This document shows, one piece after another, positions 57,890-64,000 of a stretch of DNA of 64,000 bases. The DNA comes from Myxococcales bacterium. Its GTDB lineage: Bacteria > Myxococcota_A > Polyangia > Polyangiales > Polyangiaceae. The stretch spans positions 1-64,000 of the forward strand of contig SECP01000007.1 of assembly GCA_004193285.1 (NCBI GenBank), read 5' to 3'. Within the stretch, counting starts at the first letter, position 1. Every line of letters begins with the position of its first letter. The notes beneath the pieces are model-generated. The model did not search any database, was not told where the DNA came from, and saw nothing but the letters and a program-made list of their open reading frames with translations. The translations under genes and the position numbers were made by a program.

Positions 57890-58195
57890 ATGAACAACCG
57901 CTTCAAATTCGCCGCATTGTTGTGCTTTGGCTTGTCTGCCGTCTCCGTCGTCGGCTGTAGCGACACCGTGGACGAAGTCAAAGACGAGGTCGACTGTCAC
58001 CAGGTCTGCAGTCGGTATGCGGACTGCGTAGACTCCGATTACGACATCGACGCTTGCCAAGACCGTTGCGAGAGCGCTGCGGACAATAGCGAGGCGCGTC
58101 GCAACAAGCTGCGCGCGTGCGACGACTGCATCGAAGACAAGTCGTGCGGCGGCTCGTTCGTGTGTCTGGACGAGTGCTCTGGAATCGTCCCCTGA
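57890..58195 (+). CDS. Small Cys-rich lipoprotein
   Basis: The 101-residue product (MNNRFKFAALLCFGLSAVSVVGC) is a lipoprotein with Cys23 (lipobox SVVGC). The mature part is acidic and has ten Cys residues after the lipobox: CHQVCSRYADCV, CQDRCES, CDDC, CGGSFVC and CSG. This regular spacing suggests several disulfides. Shine-Dalgarno GAGGAAAC upstream decides ATG 57890; upstream in-frame codons are not part of the gene. Similar proteins occur in myxobacteria but have no assigned role. It follows a sigma-54 candidate and a leader hairpin. Confidence 0.82.
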   Translation: MNNRFKFAALLCFGLSAVSVVGCSDTVDEVKDEVDCHQVCSRYADCVDSDYDIDACQDRCESAADNSEARRNKLRACDDCIEDKSCGGSFVCLDECSGIVP

Positions 58196-58199
58196 GGCT

Positions 58200-59465
58200 T
58201 CAGGGATGACCGGGCGGCGGTTCGCCGCCCGGCTCCTTCATCCACAGCTCTCGAGCGCGATCTCGCACCTTGAAGTAGGCGGCCTGGGATTCCTCGAGAG
58301 CGCGAGCCGACCAGGCTCGAGCCGGGGCGAGCTCCGGAGCTTGGGCGACGCGCGGTAGCAGCGCGATGACCGGCAGCAACACCGCGCCCGCCAACACGAA
58401 CGAAGCAATGCGGCGGCGATTCCGGCGAGGCGCGGGGACGGGCGTCACCACGACGTCCATGCTGGGAATACGGCGCGATTTTTGGGGCCGCGTCTCGGAC
58501 ACCGGCGATTCGTTCGCGTCGAGGTGCCGGCGGATGCGCTCCGCGTCCGTCTCCGGGCTCCACGTATCGAGAGGCGCCAACGCCTCCGCGAGCTCCGCCA
58601 CGTTGGCGAAGCGACGATCAGGCTCGCGCGCCATGCACCGCTCCACGATGTACACGAGCGCCGGCGGCAAGCTCGGCTTGATCTCGAGTAGCGGCGTCAC
58701 CTCGGCGGTGAGGATCTGAAGACACAGACTCTGCGGGTTGTCTCCAAAGAAGGCAGGGCGATGCGCGAGCAGCTCGTACATCACCACTCCGAGACCCCAG
58801 ATGTCGCTTCGGGCGTCGACATGCCCGGTACCTTCCACCTGCTCGGGCGACATGTACCCGGGAGAGCCCACGCCGACGTGACCGCGGGTGAGCGCGCGGC
58901 GGCTGTGGCTGCGAGCGATGCCGAAATCCAACACCTTGAGGCACTCGCTGCCATCGGCTTCCACCGCCAGAAACAGGTTCTCCGGCTTGAGGTCGCGGTG
59001 GATGATGCTCTGGGCGTGGGCCGCGGCGAGACCCGCGCAGGCTTGCAGGGCGTAGCGGACTACGCGAGCTGGCGAGAGCCCTTCTTCTCGAGCCGCGATC
59101 GTGAAGAGGTCTTCACCCCGGAGCAGCTCCAGCACCATGAAGGGTAGGCCCGCGCTCGAGGGAGGGGAGGCGATGGCCCCGAAATCCAGGACTCGCACGA
59201 CGTGGCGGCTTTCCAGCTGCGCCAGGCTACGAGCCTCGTTACCGAAGCGCTCGATGGCTTCGGGAGACCGCAGCATTCGCGGTAAAACGACCTTCAAGGC
59301 CACGTTTCGGTCCAGCATCTGGTCGTGAGCCTGCAGGACCACGCCCATGCCGCCCCGGCCGAGCTCGAACTCCACGCGGTAGCGCCCGTGGACCAGATCC
59401 CCGGCTTTCGGTAGCTCCGGGAGATCGCCGGGGTCGCTCGGCGCGCGCAATGGCTCTACTGACAT
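58200..59465 (-). CDS. Eukaryote-like Ser/Thr protein kinase
   Basis: The 421-residue protein has a complete kinase domain: glycine-rich loop GRGGMG, VALK Lys, catalytic HRDLKPEN (His156 from this start), DFG in VLDFGIA, and SPGYMSPEQ. A membrane helix follows (RIASFVLAGAVLLPVIALL, near 350-370) with a short Ala/Arg/Glu-rich C-terminal tail. It should phosphorylate cytoplasmic proteins. ATG 59465 is chosen; GTG 59471 would add two residues. A near-consensus sigma-54 box lies 14 nt before ATG 59465, so the message could be almost leaderless. Its stop is 4 bp from the convergent lipoprotein stop. Confidence 0.94.
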   Translation of the reverse strand: MSVEPLRAPSDPGDLPELPKAGDLVHGRYRVEFELGRGGMGVVLQAHDQMLDRNVALKVVLPRMLRSPEAIERFGNEARSLAQLESRHVVRVLDFGAIASPPSSAGLPFMVLELLRGEDLFTIAAREEGLSPARVVRYALQACAGLAAAHAQSIIHRDLKPENLFLAVEADGSECLKVLDFGIARSHSRRALTRGHVGVGSPGYMSPEQVEGTGHVDARSDIWGLGVVMYELLAHRPAFFGDNPQSLCLQILTAEVTPLLEIKPSLPPALVYIVERCMAREPDRRFANVAELAEALAPLDTWSPETDAERIRRHLDANESPVSETRPQKSRRIPSMDVVVTPVPAPRRNRRRIASFVLAGAVLLPVIALLPRVAQAPELAPARAWSARALEESQAAYFKVRDRARELWMKEPGGEPPPGHP

Positions 59466-59477
59466 GTGCACCTGCTA

Positions 59478-59493
59478 AGCAACCGACGTGCCG
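59478..59493 (-). promoter_or_regulatory. Sigma-54 promoter candidate for the Ser/Thr kinase
   Basis: On the minus strand CGGCACGTCGGTTGCT matches 11 of 12 positions. The predicted start of transcription is near 59467, two bases before ATG 59465. A possible AGG Shine-Dalgarno just upstream would be lost from such a message. Confidence 0.58.
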
Positions 59494-59620
59494 ACCGTAT
59501 TTGCTCGGGTTATTGCGTGGAACGACCGCGGTGCGATCCCGGGTGAGGCGAAGTGGTGCGAGACAAAAAGACTCGAAGTAAGTCCTCGCCGGGCAGCGGT
59601 GCTGATACTACCCTGCGGGG

Positions 59621-60019
59621 GTGAGTAACCCATCCACATCGCCGGGGGAGAAGGCACAGCGGTGCGTTCTCATCGTCGAGGACGACGATGATTCGCGCGA
59701 GATGCTAGGCGAGCTCATCGCGGCGTTCGGTCACCGAGCCGTCCCCGCGGCCAATGCGGCCGAGGCTCTGGCGCGGGCTCGAGATCAGAGGCCGGACGTG
59801 GCACTCATCGACATCGGGCTGCCCGAGGTGGACGGTTGCGAGCTAGCGCGCCTCCTGCGAGCGGTGATGGTGGAAACCCCGGGGCTGAACACCCGGCTGG
59901 TCGCGCTCACCGGCTATTCGGACGGCGCCATGCGTGAGAGCGCAGGCGCGGCCGGGTTCGACGCCTACGTAGTCAAACCGATCATGCCCGAAGCATTGGA
60001 AGCCCTGCTCGGTGCCTAA
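59621..60019 (+). CDS. Stand-alone response-regulator receiver
   Basis: The 132-residue protein starts with GTG and has a complete receiver fold: VLIVEDDDDSREML acidic pocket, phospho-acceptor Asp64 in ALIDIGLPEVDG, Thr in ALTGYSD and Lys in VVKPI. No output domain follows, so it is a CheY-like single-domain regulator. Its end overlaps the kinase-like gene by 8 bp, implying coupling. It is divergent from the Ser/Thr kinase. Confidence 0.93.
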   Translation: MSNPSTSPGEKAQRCVLIVEDDDDSREMLGELIAAFGHRAVPAANAAEALARARDQRPDVALIDIGLPEVDGCELARLLRAVMVETPGLNTRLVALTGYSDGAMRESAGAAGFDAYVVKPIMPEALEALLGA

Positions 60020-60740
60020 CCTGACCGACCCGCTGGATCTGTCGACCTTACTCGCCCGCATGGATGACCTACGCCAAGCCGAGCGTCGGGCGGTCAGCGC
60101 GCGCATGGTCTCCGTCGCGGGCCACCTCGTCGGCACGCCGCTCAACGTGATCGCCGGCCGCGCGGCGCTCATTCGCACCAACCCGACTCCCGAGGCCATC
60201 GAGGAGAACGTCAGGCGCATCGAAGAGCAGGTGGAGCGGCTCGCCGTGCGAATTCGGCGCCTCATCGACTATTTCGGCCTCGCCGACCCAGGGCTGTCCG
60301 ACAAAACGTTGGGAGAGGTCGTGAGCGAGGCGCACGCGCTCTATGCCCCGGTGGCTGCCAGCAAGAACGTCGGCCTGGAAATCTCGGTTTCCGGCTTCGA
60401 GTCGCTGAAAGTGGAGGGCGCGATTGCCTCCCTGGTGCTGACCACGCTGCTCTCGCTCGCGCTGCGCACGGCGAGCGCCGGGCAGAAAGTGTCGCTGAGC
60501 GCGAGCGAGCGCGGGCCTCAGATGGTGGCGCTGGAGCTGGCGTGCCCCGGGCTCGAAGCGCCGCCGAAGAGCTTCGAGCGCTTGGAGCCGCCCGAGCATG
60601 GCCTCCGCTACGACGCGGGCACGCTGGAGACGCTCTGGGTTTGCCTCGGTTTGTCACGGCGGCTTGGCGGCGGCCTCGAGGTGACTCCGGCGGGCTCGGA
60701 CGCCGGCGTGACGGTGCGCTTCGACTGCGCGCACCGCTGA
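60012..60740 (+). CDS. Histidine-kinase-like protein with degenerate catalytic domain
   Basis: The 242-residue protein (GTG start) has a dimerisation-type helix with GHLVGTPLNVIAGRAALI, where His38 stands in the place of the H-box His and TPLNVI matches the family pattern. The acidic residue after His is Leu. The C-terminal half resembles a HATPase fold (TLETLWVCLGLSRRLGGGLEVTP) but I see no N-box Asn or DxGxG. It may pass phosphate without ATP, or act as a phosphotransfer or scaffold for the receiver encoded before it. It overlaps that gene by 8 bp. Confidence 0.75.
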   Translation: MPNLTDPLDLSTLLARMDDLRQAERRAVSARMVSVAGHLVGTPLNVIAGRAALIRTNPTPEAIEENVRRIEEQVERLAVRIRRLIDYFGLADPGLSDKTLGEVVSEAHALYAPVAASKNVGLEISVSGFESLKVEGAIASLVLTTLLSLALRTASAGQKVSLSASERGPQMVALELACPGLEAPPKSFERLEPPEHGLRYDAGTLETLWVCLGLSRRLGGGLEVTPAGSDAGVTVRFDCAHR

Positions 60741-60854
60741 GCGCGTGGCCTTCTGACTCGGCGTGATCCAACTGCCGCCACGCGGCGAGGAGCCGCCACG
60801 CCGTTTGGCCTTCGGCTCGCGCTTAAAACGGCACCGGCGCCGGTATCGTCTTCT

Positions 60855-60870
60855 CGGCACGCTTGATGCA
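60855..60870 (+). promoter_or_regulatory. Sigma-54-like box before a small ORF
   Basis: CGGCACGCTTGATGCA matches 10 of 12 positions with correct spacing. The predicted start of transcription is near 60881, two bases before ATG 60883, and the transcript would continue into the YtxH-like gene at 61103. Confidence 0.45.
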
Positions 60871-60882
60871 CTGCTCCAATGC

Positions 60883-61083
60883 ATGTCGGAGACGCACGAG
60901 AGCACGACGGTCTGCGAGCTGCCGCTGGATTTCACGCAGTTCCTGAGCGCACGGCTGGGCACTGAGCTGGGCGAGGCCCTCTCGGTACTTGGTTCGTTCT
61001 TGCTCACCTTCGAGCCCTCGGAACGTCGCGCGGGCAGCGCTTTGCTGCGACCTTCGCCGCATCCGGCCGTCTCCCCCACCTAA
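60883..61083 (+). CDS. Possible small protein, 66 residues
   Basis: The reading MSETHESTTVCELPLDFTQF has mostly G or C in third codon positions and a predicted helical centre (LGTELGEALSVLGSFLLTF). It lies directly behind a sigma-54-like box and 19 bp before the YtxH-like gene. Upstream in-frame codons (from 60763) have weaker character. An opposite-strand reading (60823-61062) is helical and basic but has poorer codon bias. I cannot assign a family, and either could be non-coding. Confidence 0.35.
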   Translation: MSETHESTTVCELPLDFTQFLSARLGTELGEALSVLGSFLLTFEPSERRAGSALLRPSPHPAVSPT

Positions 61084-61102
61084 TCATATCGAGGTAACCG
61101 AC

Positions 61103-61456
61103 ATGGACCAAAAGAAGCTACTGATGTCTCTGGGCACGGCGATCGCGGCATCCAGGATCGCCCGGACGGTCACCGGAATCGAGCTGGACGACGTGCTCGG
61201 CACGGTCGGCCTCTCGCGGCGCCGCAGTCACTTCCTCGAGAACCTCGGGCTCGTGGCCGCGGGCGCGATCGTCGGCGCTGGCGCCGCCATCCTGTTCGCT
61301 CCGTCGAGCGGCACCGAGACTCGTCGACGCTTGGGCGAAGAGGCCTCCAAGCTCGGCAGCGCGGCCATGGACGCCGTGAAGGAACAGAAGGAAGAGGCCA
61401 TGCGTTCGATTTCGCAGGTGGCCAACGGTCACGTTTCTGCGAACGGCCGCGCCTGA
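61103..61456 (+). CDS. YtxH-like small membrane protein
   Basis: The 117-residue product (MDQKKLLMSLGTAIAAS) has one membrane helix (LVAAGAIVGAGAAILFAPSSG, about 49-69) followed by RRRLGEEASKLGSAAMDAVKEQK. A helix ending FAPSSG then a basic/helical tail is the YtxH-type pattern. Many such proteins are stress-induced. The ATG has CGAGGT upstream; the ORF reading to 60989 is unsupported. A strong hairpin terminator follows at 61524. It could be co-transcribed with the small ORF at 60883. Confidence 0.85.
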   Translation: MDQKKLLMSLGTAIAASRIARTVTGIELDDVLGTVGLSRRRSHFLENLGLVAAGAIVGAGAAILFAPSSGTETRRRLGEEASKLGSAAMDAVKEQKEEAMRSISQVANGHVSANGRA

Positions 61457-61523
61457 TCCGATAACACCATCCAACGGCAGACCCACTTCCGCCCCAACCT
61501 CGGAAGCTGCCGTTGACTACTTT

Positions 61524-61566
61524 CAGCCACTCTGGCGGGCATCTCCTAAGCCCGCCAGAGTGGCTG
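61524..61566 (+). terminator. 17-bp hairpin after the YtxH-like gene
   Basis: CAGCCACTCTGGCGGGC (61524-61540) pairs perfectly with GCCCGCCAGAGTGGCTG (61550-61566), 9-nt loop, followed by CGTTCGTTTT. It fits a terminator for the gene ending at 61456. The rest of the 305-bp gap holds a sigma-54 candidate at 61705. Confidence 0.82.
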
Positions 61567-61704
61567 CGTTCGTTTTGTGGCCTCGCTCGTCGGCGAGGGG
61601 CGGTGCTGGTTGCAACGTGGCGATGTGGCGTGGCGCGCCTGCCATGCGGGGCAAGAACGAGGCATGTTGCTCGCGGTTATCGCGGAAAAGCCAGGGTTTC
61701 CCAA

Positions 61705-61720
61705 TGGCATCGATGTTGCT
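61705..61720 (+). promoter_or_regulatory. Sigma-54 promoter candidate for DUF4398/OmpA genes
   Basis: TGGCATCGATGTTGCT matches 10 of 12 positions with a perfect -12 element. Transcription would start near 61731, so the message keeps a full leader with GGAGG before ATG 61762. A weaker overlapping alternative (GGGGTCGACGTTGC) lies just downstream. Confidence 0.62.
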
Positions 61721-61761
61721 GAGGGGTCGACGTTGCTCGATCCCGAGTGAAGGAGGATACG

Positions 61762-62112
61762 ATGATTCGTTTCGCTAGCACCGCTCTGTGCACCCTATTG
61801 GTCGTCGCTTGCGGTGGAAGCTCGCTGCCGCCCGCCAAAGTCGCGGACACGCAGTCTTCAATCAGCGCAGCTACCGCCGTTGGTGCAGACCAGAACCCGC
61901 AAGCCGCTCTTCACCTGAAGATGGCTCGCGACCAGCTCAAGCAGGCGCAAGGTCTGCTGGAGGACGGTAAGGACGACGAGGCCCGCCTCGTCTTGATGCG
62001 CGCCGATGCCGACGCCGAGGTAGCGCTCATGATCACTCGCGAGGCCCAAGCCAGCGCCAACGTGCAGAAGGCGCGTGCGGACGTCGACGGCCTACAGAAT
62101 CGGAACCAGTAA
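61762..62112 (+). CDS. DUF4398 domain lipoprotein
   Basis: The 116-residue product (MIRFASTALCTLLVVACGG) is a lipoprotein with Cys17. The mature helical part (AALHLKMARDQLKQAQGLLEDGKDDEARLVLMRADADAEVALMI) is the DUF4398 signature, seen in lipoproteins that sit beside OmpA-family genes. A strong GGAGG sequence precedes ATG 61762. The OmpA lipoprotein follows 35 bp later. The pair probably works at the outer membrane-peptidoglycan interface. Confidence 0.9.
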   Translation: MIRFASTALCTLLVVACGGSSLPPAKVADTQSSISAATAVGADQNPQAALHLKMARDQLKQAQGLLEDGKDDEARLVLMRADADAEVALMITREAQASANVQKARADVDGLQNRNQ

Positions 62113-62147
62113 GGGCTCCGCCGGACGCCCCACAGGAGAAAAGACTC

Positions 62148-63095
62148 ATGAAACTCATTAGCTCGCTTTGCCCGCTCTCACTCTTGGTCGCCATCGGCTG
62201 CGCCGCCACCGGCCCGTCGCCGGAGCTAATCGACGCGCGCCGCGCGTACGACGAGGCTCGCGCTTCCAACGCCGCCACCTACTCGCCCGACAAGCTGCTC
62301 ACCGCGAAGCAGGCGCTGGAGAAGGCCGAATCGGCCCATGCGGACGACGCCGGCTCGTTCGAGGAACGCAGCCTCGCGTACGTCGCGCAGCGCAAGGCGC
62401 AGTACGCGTCGGTCTACGGCAGTTACGAGAAGGACCGCCGCGACCAGACGGAAGCCGAGCAGGCGTACCGCAACAAGCAGGACTTGCTGCGCCGCAATGC
62501 GGAGAAGCAAGCCACGGAGGCGCAGCGCACGCTCGCCGCCACGTGGGACAACCTGTCGAATGCGCGCAAGGAGATCGCGCAGGGCAAGGCCGAGCTCGCC
62601 TCCGAAAAGGCCGCTCGTGAAAAGGCGGAAGCGAGCGCGGCTGCCGCTCTCGCCAGCCTGAACAAGATCGCGCAGGTCAAGGAAGAGAGCCGCGGTATCG
62701 TCATCACGCTGGACGGCCAGGTGCTCTTCGTCACCGGTAAAGCCGAGCTGCTCCCCATCGCGCGTGACCGCCTGAACCAGGTCGCCAAGAGCCTCAAGGA
62801 GCTGGACGACGATAAGCTCGTGTCCATCGAAGGCTTCACCGACTCGCGCGGTGCCGACGACATGAACATGAAGCTTTCGACCGATCGCGCCAACGCGGTG
62901 AAGGACTACCTCGTGAGCCAAGGCGTGAAGGCCGAGAAGCTGCGGGCGGTTGGCCGCGGTGAAGCCAGCCCGGTCGCCTCGAACGATACCCCGGAGGGTC
63001 GCGCCAACAACCGCCGCGTCGAGCTAGTGGTCTCCACCTCCGCTCAGGCGGCTGCCAACAACAGCGGCCCTTCGAGCACCACGGGGACGAAATAA
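62148..63095 (+). CDS. OmpA-family peptidoglycan-binding lipoprotein
   Basis: The 315-residue product has lipobox VAIGC (Cys18). The N-terminal half is a DUF4398-like helical part and a coiled coil (about residues 25-175, rich in Ala/Glu/Lys). The C-terminal half is an OmpA domain with GFTDSRGADDMNMKLSTDRA and GRANNRRVELVV, which bind diaminopimelate peptides of peptidoglycan. It should tie the outer membrane to the cell wall. It follows the DUF4398 lipoprotein gene, and its stop overlaps the ATG of a Pro-rich ORF (TAATG). Confidence 0.93.
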   Translation: MKLISSLCPLSLLVAIGCAATGPSPELIDARRAYDEARASNAATYSPDKLLTAKQALEKAESAHADDAGSFEERSLAYVAQRKAQYASVYGSYEKDRRDQTEAEQAYRNKQDLLRRNAEKQATEAQRTLAATWDNLSNARKEIAQGKAELASEKAAREKAEASAAAALASLNKIAQVKEESRGIVITLDGQVLFVTGKAELLPIARDRLNQVAKSLKELDDDKLVSIEGFTDSRGADDMNMKLSTDRANAVKDYLVSQGVKAEKLRAVGRGEASPVASNDTPEGRANNRRVELVVSTSAQAAANNSGPSSTTGTK

Positions 63096-63343
63096 TGGCA
63101 GGCGGTGTGAGCGGGCCGTACCGGTCCTCACTGCCGACGCCGGTTCCCAATCCGGACCCGCACCAGCCCGCTCCGCCGGAGCCCACGACTCCCGACTCGC
63201 CCGACCCGTCGAAAGAGCCCCTTCCGACCTATGAAGATCCGCCGCCCATCAACCCCATCGCGCATCGGATGGTGCGGCCCTCGGTGAGGGGAAGGGCAGT
63301 ATGCGGGCCTCCGCGAGTCCCGAGAGTGCAGAGCGTTTTCTGA
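63095..63343 (+). CDS. Possible small Pro-rich protein
   Basis: The 82-residue reading (MAGGVSGPYRSSLPTPVPNP) is nearly all Pro, Asp, Glu, Thr and Ser for its first 55 residues, with G or C in most third positions. The start overlaps the OmpA stop as TAATG, which suggests coupling. The C-terminal part overlaps the next gene in another frame and reads as less protein-like, so only part of the reading may be under selection. It could be a disordered secreted or linker protein. No signal peptide or known family. Confidence 0.5.
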   Translation: MAGGVSGPYRSSLPTPVPNPDPHQPAPPEPTTPDSPDPSKEPLPTYEDPPPINPIAHRMVRPSVRGRAVCGPPRVPRVQSVF

Positions 63344-64000
63344 ACACGCTCCGCCGGACGGCGGCGCGCCTGCGAGCACTAGACCTGGCTAAAGTGCTCG
63401 CAGGCGTCGCCGCCGTTCTTTTTTGTCTACAGCTCCTCTACCTGGCCGCCGCCAATCTCGTCCTGCGGTCACAGCTCATTCAAAATGCAGTCGGGGCTTC
63501 CGAGGGCTTCGCGCTGGAGTTCTCCTCCGCGTACTCTCTTTGGCCGGGGCACGTTCACGTCGAAGACGTGTCGCTCCGCATCGAGGACTACAACATTCAG
63601 TTCGAGGTCGCGCTCGCCGCCGCGGACGTGGACATCGCGATCAGCGAGCTTCCGTTCAAGAAGTTCCACGCTACCAAGCTGCGCGGCGAAGGTACTCGCT
63701 TTCGGATGCGGCACAAGCTCATCGTGGTGGGCGAAGACGCGGAGCGCGTGGCCGCGTACCCGCCCATCAAGGGCTTCGCGGACCCGCCCTACTTCGTGGG
63801 GGTGCCATCTCCTTCGACGCCGCCCGAAGACTACGACCTCTGGGAAGTACGCATCCAGGACGTGGTCGCGCGCGTCAGCGAGCTCTGGGTGATGGAATAT
63901 CGCTTCCAGGGGCAAGGCGTGGCCGCCGGCTCGTTCGTCGTTCAACCCGAGCGCTGGGTGCAGGTCGAGCCCGCTTCTCTCGACCTCGAGCGCGGCACGT
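63301..64000 (+). CDS. Membrane-anchored protein, partial (AsmA/TamB-like style)
   Basis: From ATG 63301 an uninterrupted reading frame of at least 233 residues runs off the window; GAGGGGAAGG lies just upstream. The product begins MRASASPESAERFLNTLRRT, has one membrane helix (about residues 31-52, LAGVAAVLFCLQLLYLAAANLVL) and then beta-rich sequence (FSSAYSLWPGHVHVEDVSLRI, AAADVDIAISELPFKKFHA). This is like the start of AsmA- or DUF748-type periplasmic proteins. The stop is outside, so length and family are uncertain. It overlaps the Pro-rich reading by 43 bp. Confidence 0.82.
   Translation, partial: MRASASPESAERFLNTLRRTAARLRALDLAKVLAGVAAVLFCLQLLYLAAANLVLRSQLIQNAVGASEGFALEFSSAYSLWPGHVHVEDVSLRIEDYNIQFEVALAAADVDIAISELPFKKFHATKLRGEGTRFRMRHKLIVVGEDAERVAAYPPIKGFADPPYFVGVPSPSTPPEDYDLWEVRIQDVVARVSELWVMEYRFQGQGVAAGSFVVQPERWVQVEPASLDLERGT

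Noticed and set aside
60823..61062. 79-residue minus-strand reading, helical and basic
   Set aside because: Third-position GC is lower than for the plus-strand reading, and it has no promoter or Shine-Dalgarno sequence. It remains a weak alternative.

Overview
The window is a high-GC, densely coded chromosomal segment that most resembles a myxobacterium of the Polyangia/Sorangium type. This is inferred from content: many lipoproteins with long Gly/Ser/Thr-rich spacers after the lipobox, a eukaryote-like Ser/Thr kinase, an NtrC-type sigma-54 activator, a Kazal-domain lipoprotein, tandem DsbA modules and many ATGA-coupled gene pairs. No taxonomic marker apart from the 3' half of a 5S rRNA is present. 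I see no insertion sequence, prophage, CRISPR array or tRNA.

Layout. 1-110: end of an rRNA operon (5S 3' half and terminator). 224-4609: coiled-coil lipoprotein, extensin-like protein, small Cys protein and a large mono-haem-motif lipoprotein. 4664-10981: EamA transporter, a 1394-residue SNF2 helicase and a lipoprotein. 10986-17094 (minus): a seven-gene run with a triple-DsbA lipoprotein, GH1 beta-glucosidase, NagZ and small proteins. 17170-27954: GAF-PAS-GGDEF diguanylate cyclase, a small Zn protein and a giant cyclic beta-1,2-glucan synthase. 28087-30585: CBS/zinc-ribbon protein with a small membrane protein, divergent from an NtrC-family regulator. 30635-33338 (minus): polar amino-acid ABC transporter with a fused binding protein-permease, plus a thioesterase. 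34001-38302 (minus): RND pump and adaptor. 38677-42826: NUDIX hydrolase, then a fully overlapping sigma factor/anti-sigma/secreted protein/Kazal lipoprotein operon. 42969-47193 (minus): three lipoproteins. 47304-50000: PNPOx-like, outer-membrane and small stress-type proteins. 49991-56433: TamA-like and TamB. 56658-57593 (minus): DUF1328, YqjE-like and DUF3618-like membrane proteins. 57890-60740: Cys-rich lipoprotein, Ser/Thr kinase, receiver and kinase-like protein. 60883-64000: YtxH-like protein, DUF4398 lipoprotein, OmpA lipoprotein and a membrane protein running off the edge.

The most striking non-coding signal is regulatory. By eye I find fourteen good matches to the sigma-54 (RpoN) consensus TGGCACG-N4-TTGCW just upstream of genes, thirteen of them matching 10 or 11 of 12 positions, against roughly one or fewer expected by chance in the intergenic DNA (a back-of-envelope estimate). 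Their targets are mostly envelope and stress-type proteins: cyclic glucan synthase, DUF1328/YqjE, DUF2383, DUF4398/OmpA, CBS protein, Ser/Thr kinase and lipoproteins. A sigma-54 activator gene lies among them. Five of the boxes sit only 13-15 nt upstream of the start codon, so they would give leaderless or nearly leaderless mRNAs if used at the normal spacing. Two divergent promoter pairs enclose palindromes that could be enhancer or operator sites. I infer a local concentration of an RpoN-controlled envelope/stress regulon; this needs TSS mapping.
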